Part shown: positions 59,375-63,309 of the stretch, piece by piece
Numbering within the stretch: the first letter of the stretch is position 1
How the letters are laid out: each line of letters starts with the position of its first letter
Assembly: GCA_030840805.1 (NCBI GenBank)
Contig: JAVEDU010000101.1
Coordinates: 1 to 63,309 of the forward strand
DNA from: Actinomycetota bacterium
GTDB taxonomy: Bacteria; Actinomycetota; Actinomycetes; Mycobacteriales; HKI-0501
Length of the DNA: 63,309 nt
Reading direction: 5' to 3'
Translations under genes and position numbers: made by a program
The notes under the pieces: generated by a model
What the model was told of the DNA's origin: nothing
What the model saw: the letters and a program-made list of their open reading frames with translations, nothing else
Databases searched by the model: none

Positions 59375-61678
59375 ATGGACGGCATGGACGAGATCGTCCA
59401 GGAGTTCGTGATCGAAAGTCACGAGAACCTGGATCAGCTCGACCGTGACTTGGTCGCGCTTGAGCAGTCACCCGGCTCAAGGGAGCTGCTTTCGAGCATC
59501 TTCAGGACCATTCACACGATCAAGGGCACGAGCGGGTTCCTGGCGTTCGGTCGCCTCGAGTCGGTGGCACACGTGGGTGAGAACCTGCTGAGCCGCCTTC
59601 GGGACGGCGTCCAGGAGATGACGCCCGGGACCACCGACGTCCTGCTGGCGATGGTGGACGTGATCCGCGAGCTGCTCGAGACCATCGAGCGCACCGGCGC
59701 CGAGGGCGAGGTGCCCGTCGACACCGTCGTGGCCCGCGTCACCGCCGTCATCGAGGGCACGTCCGAGTCGGCCCCCACCGCCGAGCCGGCCGCGGAGGCC
59801 ACCGCGCCGACGCTGGTCGACGTTGCGGCGACGGAGAAGAAGCCGGCCCGCAAGCGCGCCCCGCGGGCCAAGGTCGCCACCGCCGAGGTGGAGGTCGAGG
59901 TGACCGCCGTCGTGGCGGAGCCGGTGGCCGAGGTCGCCGTCGAGGTGCCCACCGCCGTGGCCGCGGTGGCAGCCGAGGCCGAGCCCGGCGAGGCCCCCGC
60001 CCGCCGCTCCGCGACGGAGAGCAGCATCCGCGTCGACGTGGACCTGCTCGACTCGCTGATGCGGCTGGTCGGCGAGCTGGTGCTCACCCGCAACCAGGTG
60101 GTCCGGAGCGCCGCGACCCAGACCGACGTGGCGCTGGTCCGCGCCACCCAGCGGCTGAACCTCATCACCACGGAGCTGCAGGAAAGCGTCATGAAGACGC
60201 GCATGCAGCCCATCGACAACCTGTGGTCGAAGCTCCCCCGCGTCGTCCGCGACCTGTCCAACCAGCTGGGCAAGCAGGTCGTGCTGGAGATGCACGGCAA
60301 GGAGACCGAGCTCGACCGCACCTTGCTCGAAGCCGTCAAGGACCCGCTGACCCACCTGGTCCGCAACGCGGTCGACCACGGCGTCGAGACCCCCGAGATC
60401 CGCACCGCGGGCGGCAAGCCGGCCACCGGCGTGCTCGGCCTGAAGGCATACCACGAGGGCGGCCACGTCGTCGTCGAGGTCACCGACGACGGTGCCGGCA
60501 TCGACCCGGAGATCATCGGCCGGATCGCCGTCAAGCGCGGTCTGGTCACCACCGACCAGCTCGACCGGATGCGCCGCGAGGAGATCCTCGACCTGCTGTT
60601 CCGGCCCGGTTTCTCGACCGCCGCGGCGGTCACCAACGTGTCCGGCCGCGGTGTCGGCATGGACGTGGTCCGCACGAACATCGAGAAGATCGGCGGAATG
60701 GTGGACGTCGAGTCCGCCGTCGGGAAGGGCACCACCTGGCGCCTGACCATCCCGCTGACCCTCGCGATCGTGCAGGCTCTCACCGTCGAGTGCGCCGGTG
60801 AGCGCTACGCCATCCCGCAGGTCGCCGTGCACGAGCTCGTCTCGGTCGACACCACCGGCCCGGGCGTCGAGTACGTCGCCGGCGCGCCGGTGTACCGGCT
60901 CCGGGGCCGGCTCCTCCCGCTGGTCCGCATGGACGACGCCCTGGGCGTCGGCGGCCGCGAGAACACCGGCCCGATCTTCCTCGCCGTCGTGCAGGCGGAC
61001 GGCCGCCGGTTCGGCATGGTGGTCGACCGGGTGCTGAACACCGAGGAGATCGTCGTCAAGCCGCTCTCGTCGCGGCTCAAGGGCGCCGGCGTGTACGCCG
61101 GGGCCACGATCCTCGGCGACGGCCGGGTCGCGCTGATCCTGGACGTCCAGGCGCTCGCCCGCCGCACCCAGCTCGCCGCCGAGGCAGTCGCCGCGGTCGA
61201 GGCCGAGACCGAGGCCAAGGTCGAGGGCACGGCCACCGACACGGTGCGGCTCCTGGTCGCCAGCGTCGGCGACCGGCGCGTCGCGGTCCCGCTCGACTCG
61301 GTCACCCGGCTGGAGGACTTCCCGCTCTCCGCGGTGGAGCATGTCGGGCACCGCGAGGTCGTCCAGTACCGCGGCGAGATCATGCCGCTGGTCCGCCTGG
61401 GCCGTCTGCTCGGCAGCTACGACGAGGCACCGGGCGAGTCGCTCCCGGTGGTCGTCTACTCCGAGCGAGGGCGCAGCGTCGCCCTGGCGGTCGACCGGAT
61501 CGTCGACATCATCGACGGCAACGTCGATGCCCGCAGCGATCTCGACGACTCTGGCCTGATCGGCTCCGCGGTCATCCAGAAGAAGGTCACCGAGATGCTC
61601 GACGTCCGTCAGGCGATCCTCGCCGCGGACCCCCGTTTCTTCGAGTCGGCCGACGTCCACGTCGGTGCGGAGGTCTGA
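59375..61678 (+). CDS. cheA: Chemotaxis histidine kinase CheA with two C-terminal CheW-like domains
   Basis: A 767-aa CheA. P1: an HPt domain with the phosphorylated His47 in RTIHTIKGTSGFL. Residues about 130-210 are a low-complexity Ala/Glu/Val linker, and no CheY-binding P2 domain is apparent. P3: SIRVDVDLLDSLMRLVGELV. P4: ATPase with HLVRNAVDHGVE, DDGAGIDPE and GRGVGMDVVR. P5: a CheW-like domain (ERYAIPQVAVHELVSV), followed by a second one (LLVASVGDRRVAVPLDSVTRL). It passes phosphate from chemoreceptors to CheY. The ATG at 59375 has AGGAGG 7 nt upstream. cheW follows with a 1-nt gap; CheY, CheB and CheR are not in the window. Confidence 0.95.
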   Translation: MDGMDEIVQEFVIESHENLDQLDRDLVALEQSPGSRELLSSIFRTIHTIKGTSGFLAFGRLESVAHVGENLLSRLRDGVQEMTPGTTDVLLAMVDVIRELLETIERTGAEGEVPVDTVVARVTAVIEGTSESAPTAEPAAEATAPTLVDVAATEKKPARKRAPRAKVATAEVEVEVTAVVAEPVAEVAVEVPTAVAAVAAEAEPGEAPARRSATESSIRVDVDLLDSLMRLVGELVLTRNQVVRSAATQTDVALVRATQRLNLITTELQESVMKTRMQPIDNLWSKLPRVVRDLSNQLGKQVVLEMHGKETELDRTLLEAVKDPLTHLVRNAVDHGVETPEIRTAGGKPATGVLGLKAYHEGGHVVVEVTDDGAGIDPEIIGRIAVKRGLVTTDQLDRMRREEILDLLFRPGFSTAAAVTNVSGRGVGMDVVRTNIEKIGGMVDVESAVGKGTTWRLTIPLTLAIVQALTVECAGERYAIPQVAVHELVSVDTTGPGVEYVAGAPVYRLRGRLLPLVRMDDALGVGGRENTGPIFLAVVQADGRRFGMVVDRVLNTEEIVVKPLSSRLKGAGVYAGATILGDGRVALILDVQALARRTQLAAEAVAAVEAETEAKVEGTATDTVRLLVASVGDRRVAVPLDSVTRLEDFPLSAVEHVGHREVVQYRGEIMPLVRLGRLLGSYDEAPGESLPVVVYSERGRSVALAVDRIVDIIDGNVDARSDLDDSGLIGSAVIQKKVTEMLDVRQAILAADPRFFESADVHVGAEV

Positions 61679-61679
61679 G

Positions 61680-62132
61680 ATGGCAGTCCGGCAGTACGCC
61701 ACCTTCGAGGTCGACGGGCAGTACTTCGGCGTCGACGTCGCCCGGGTACAGGAGGTCTTCCGGCACCACGACCGGACACCCGTACCGCTGGCACCGCCCA
61801 CCGTCGCGGGGCTGATCAACCTCCGCGGCGAGGTCATCCCGGCGATCGACGTCCGGACCCGGATGGGTCTCCCCCGCCGCGAGAGCGGTGACCCGATGAA
61901 CGTCGTGGTCCGGGACGGCGACGAGGTCGTGAGCCTGCTCGTCGACTCGATCGGGGACGTCTCCGAGGCGGACGACGCCGCGGTGGAGCCCCCGCCGACC
62001 ACGATCACGGGCCCGGCCCGGGACATGATCCTCGGCGCCATCCCGCAGGAGGGCCGGCTGCTGCTCCTGCTCGACGTCAGCCGTACGGTCGACGTCAACC
62101 AGGAGCTCGGCCGCGAGGACGCGCTCGCCTGA
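61680..62132 (+). CDS. cheW: Chemotaxis coupling protein CheW
   Basis: A 150-aa CheW scaffold that joins chemoreceptors to CheA. It consists of one CheW domain: QYATFEVDGQYFGVDVARVQEV, VAGLINLRGEVIPAIDVRTRMG and LLVDSIGDVSEADD. The ATG lies one base after the cheA stop, and its ribosome binding site (GGAGG, 61669-61673) is inside the cheA 3' end, so the two are co-translated from the FliA-like promoter. A strong hairpin terminator follows. Confidence 0.95.
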   Translation: MAVRQYATFEVDGQYFGVDVARVQEVFRHHDRTPVPLAPPTVAGLINLRGEVIPAIDVRTRMGLPRRESGDPMNVVVRDGDEVVSLLVDSIGDVSEADDAAVEPPPTTITGPARDMILGAIPQEGRLLLLLDVSRTVDVNQELGREDALA

Positions 62133-62145
62133 ACTATCCGACACG

Positions 62146-62183
62146 ACGAGGACGGGGTCACCTTCGGGTGGCCCCGTCCTCGT
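62146..62183 (+). terminator. Hairpin terminator after cheA-cheW
   Basis: A 17-bp stem (62146-62162 with 62167-62183, one wobble pair) closed by a TTCG tetraloop, 13 nt after the cheW stop. It separates cheA-cheW from the chemoreceptor gene, which has its own promoter. Confidence 0.85.
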
Positions 62184-62229
62184 TGCGTGGATCGGGACGG
62201 CCACCGGTCATTCCCGGCCGTGCGGTGGA

Positions 62230-62254
62230 TCAAGTCACCGTGGTATCGGCCGAT
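62230..62254 (+). promoter_or_regulatory. FliA-like (sigma-28 type) promoter of the chemoreceptor gene
   Basis: TCAAG (62230-62234), 14 nt, GCCGAT (62249-62254): the same elements and spacing as at cheA, 43 nt before the chemoreceptor start. Confidence 0.75.
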
Positions 62255-62297
62255 GACCGACTGACCGACCTTCCCACAGACCGAAGGACAGCGAGCC

Positions 62298-63309
62298 ATG
62301 GCCACCACCCACTCCCCGGCACGATGGTTCGCGGACCGCCGCGTCACCACGCGCGTCCTGACTTCGGTCGCCATCGGCATCGTGGTGGCCGCCGTCGCCA
62401 GCGCGATGAACCTGTCGGCACTCGGCACCGCCGACGCCGACGCGCAGCGCCTGCACACCCACGGGGTCGAGCGGCTCAGCGCGCTGGGCCACCTGCACCA
62501 GCAGCAGATCAAGATCCGGATGCAGGTCGCGCTGCACGGCGCGATCAGCTCCCCGGCCGGCAAGGCCGACGTCGAGGCGGCGATCAAGGAGGACGAGGCC
62601 GAGAAGGACGCCTCGCTCGCCGAGTACCTCCGGGGCGGCGACATGTCGGGCGGCCGTCAGGAGCTGGTGGACACGTTCACCGCGACCTGGGGGCAGTACC
62701 AGAAGGTCTACAACGACACGCTGATCCCGCTGTCCAAGGCGAACAAGAACGCCGAGTGGGAGAAGGCTCGTGTCGACCTGGCGAACCCGCTCACCTCGAA
62801 GGGCGCGGACACCCTGGACGCGCTGAACGCGCTCGAGCGCAAGTCCGCCGGCGCCCTTGCCACGGAGGCGCACTCGGCCGCCACGACCGGCCGCAACGTC
62901 GGCCTGGCCGTCCTCCTCGGCGGCCTCGCCGTGGCGCTGTTCCTCGGCGTCTTGGTCGCCCGGACGATCACCCGTCCGCTGCGGGTCGTCGGCCGCGCCC
63001 TGGACGCGATGGCGGACGGCGACCTGACCGTCGAGGCGCAGTGGGACGCGAAGGACGAGGTGGGCCGGATGGCGGCCTCCTTCGGCCGGGCGCAGGCGGC
63101 CACCCGGGAGGCCGTGCAGGCACTCGCGACGAACGCCTCGGCACTGACCACGGTGTCGCAGGGGCTGGCCGGCGCGAGCGGGCAGATCGGGGCGAGCGCC
63201 CACGAGGCGTCCTCGCAGGCCACGATCGTGGCCGCCGCCGCCGAGCAGGTCTCGGCGAACGTGCAGACCGTCTCCGCCGGTGCCGAGGAGATGGGCGCCT
63301 CCATCCGGG
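62298..63309 (+). CDS. Methyl-accepting chemotaxis protein (5' part, runs off the window)
   Basis: The open frame covers 337 complete codons with no stop before the window end. A first membrane helix (VLTSVAIGIVVAAVASAM, about 20-38) is followed by a four-helix-bundle sensor domain outside the cell (about 40-195), a second helix (GLAVLLGGLAVALFLGVLVA, about 200-222), a HAMP domain (RTITRPLRVVGRALDAMADGDLTV) and the start of the methyl-accepting signalling domain (VSANVQTVSAGAEEMGASI). It should report an unknown stimulus to CheA/CheW. The ATG at 62298 is preceded by AAGGA at about 9 nt and by a FliA-like promoter. Confidence 0.93.
   Translation, partial: MATTHSPARWFADRRVTTRVLTSVAIGIVVAAVASAMNLSALGTADADAQRLHTHGVERLSALGHLHQQQIKIRMQVALHGAISSPAGKADVEAAIKEDEAEKDASLAEYLRGGDMSGGRQELVDTFTATWGQYQKVYNDTLIPLSKANKNAEWEKARVDLANPLTSKGADTLDALNALERKSAGALATEAHSAATTGRNVGLAVLLGGLAVALFLGVLVARTITRPLRVVGRALDAMADGDLTVEAQWDAKDEVGRMAASFGRAQAATREAVQALATNASALTTVSQGLAGASGQIGASAHEASSQATIVAAAAEQVSANVQTVSAGAEEMGASIR

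Noticed and set aside
1-63309. Signs of recent horizontal transfer, prophage or insertion sequences
   Set aside because: No transposase, integrase, tRNA or att-like repeat was seen, and base composition is uniformly GC-rich apart from short regulatory gaps.

Overview
The window is 63.3 kb of very GC-rich, gene-dense DNA with Shine-Dalgarno, leaderless and GTG starts mixed. It carries typical actinomycete genes: the AccE epsilon subunit between pccB and maf, an LpdA-type quinone reductase, a SCO7613-type membrane protein, an Rv2629-like protein and TIGR03089. A cheA-cheW operon and a chemoreceptor gene, each behind a FliA-like promoter, suggest a flagellated actinomycete, such as a sporangium former with motile spores (Cryptosporangium, Actinoplanes or Kineosporia type). 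The genus is an inference; no rRNA or marker gene is present. I saw no prophage, insertion sequence, CRISPR array, tRNA or rRNA.

Layout. 0-3.3 kb: a GT4 glycosyltransferase, manC and an AlkA-like glycosylase form one overlapping operon. 3.3-7.4 kb: two secreted peptidoglycan-active proteins (SpoIID/LytB and a PGRP amidase) share the same C-terminal VCBS/FG-GAP-like repeats. 7.6-11.2 kb: TIGR03089, a GT2 enzyme, a thioesterase and an internally duplicated zinc metallopeptidase. 11.2-19.8 kb: a stress-type block with HdeD, an Rv2629-like protein, DUF2267, Fur plus catalase, a dienelactone-hydrolase-like protein, a phosphoribosyltransferase/erythromycin-esterase fusion and a GH13 enzyme. 19.8-22.3 kb: a MarR regulator facing a YhgE/Pip-like membrane protein, a possible 54-aa protein and a DUF4389 protein.

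22.4-30.5 kb: acyl-CoA dehydrogenase, UDP-glucose dehydrogenase, a very large membrane protein with an apparent single-base frameshift, a CoA-binding protein, purE and purK. 30.6-39.6 kb: a regulatory block with a degenerate GGDEF protein divergent from a membrane-anchored sigma factor fused to a zinc-finger anti-sigma domain, then GtrA, an orphan response regulator, MaoC, a PH-domain protein, a Gmad2 lipoprotein, BirA and a GGDEF-EAL protein. 39.7-46.1 kb: acyl-CoA carboxylase genes (pccB, accE, accA) with maf, two small genes and lpdA; BirA nearby would biotinylate AccA. 46.2-55.8 kb: a GGCT-like protein, a membrane hydrolase, an M20 amidohydrolase, a YbdK-type ligase, a methylmalonyl-CoA mutase catalytic subunit (which continues the propionyl-CoA route), a Ser/Thr kinase and purine nucleoside phosphorylase. 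55.9-63.3 kb: a 7TM-PAS-GGDEF protein, a phosphohexomutase, cheA, cheW and the 5' part of a chemoreceptor gene.

The main points for follow-up are the FliA-like promoters, the sigma/anti-sigma/ectodomain fusion facing a degenerate GGDEF protein, a dispersed ~72-bp palindrome at gene 3' ends, the half-dead duplicated peptidase, and a recurring leaderless promoter geometry (TANNNT, 6-7 nt, start codon).
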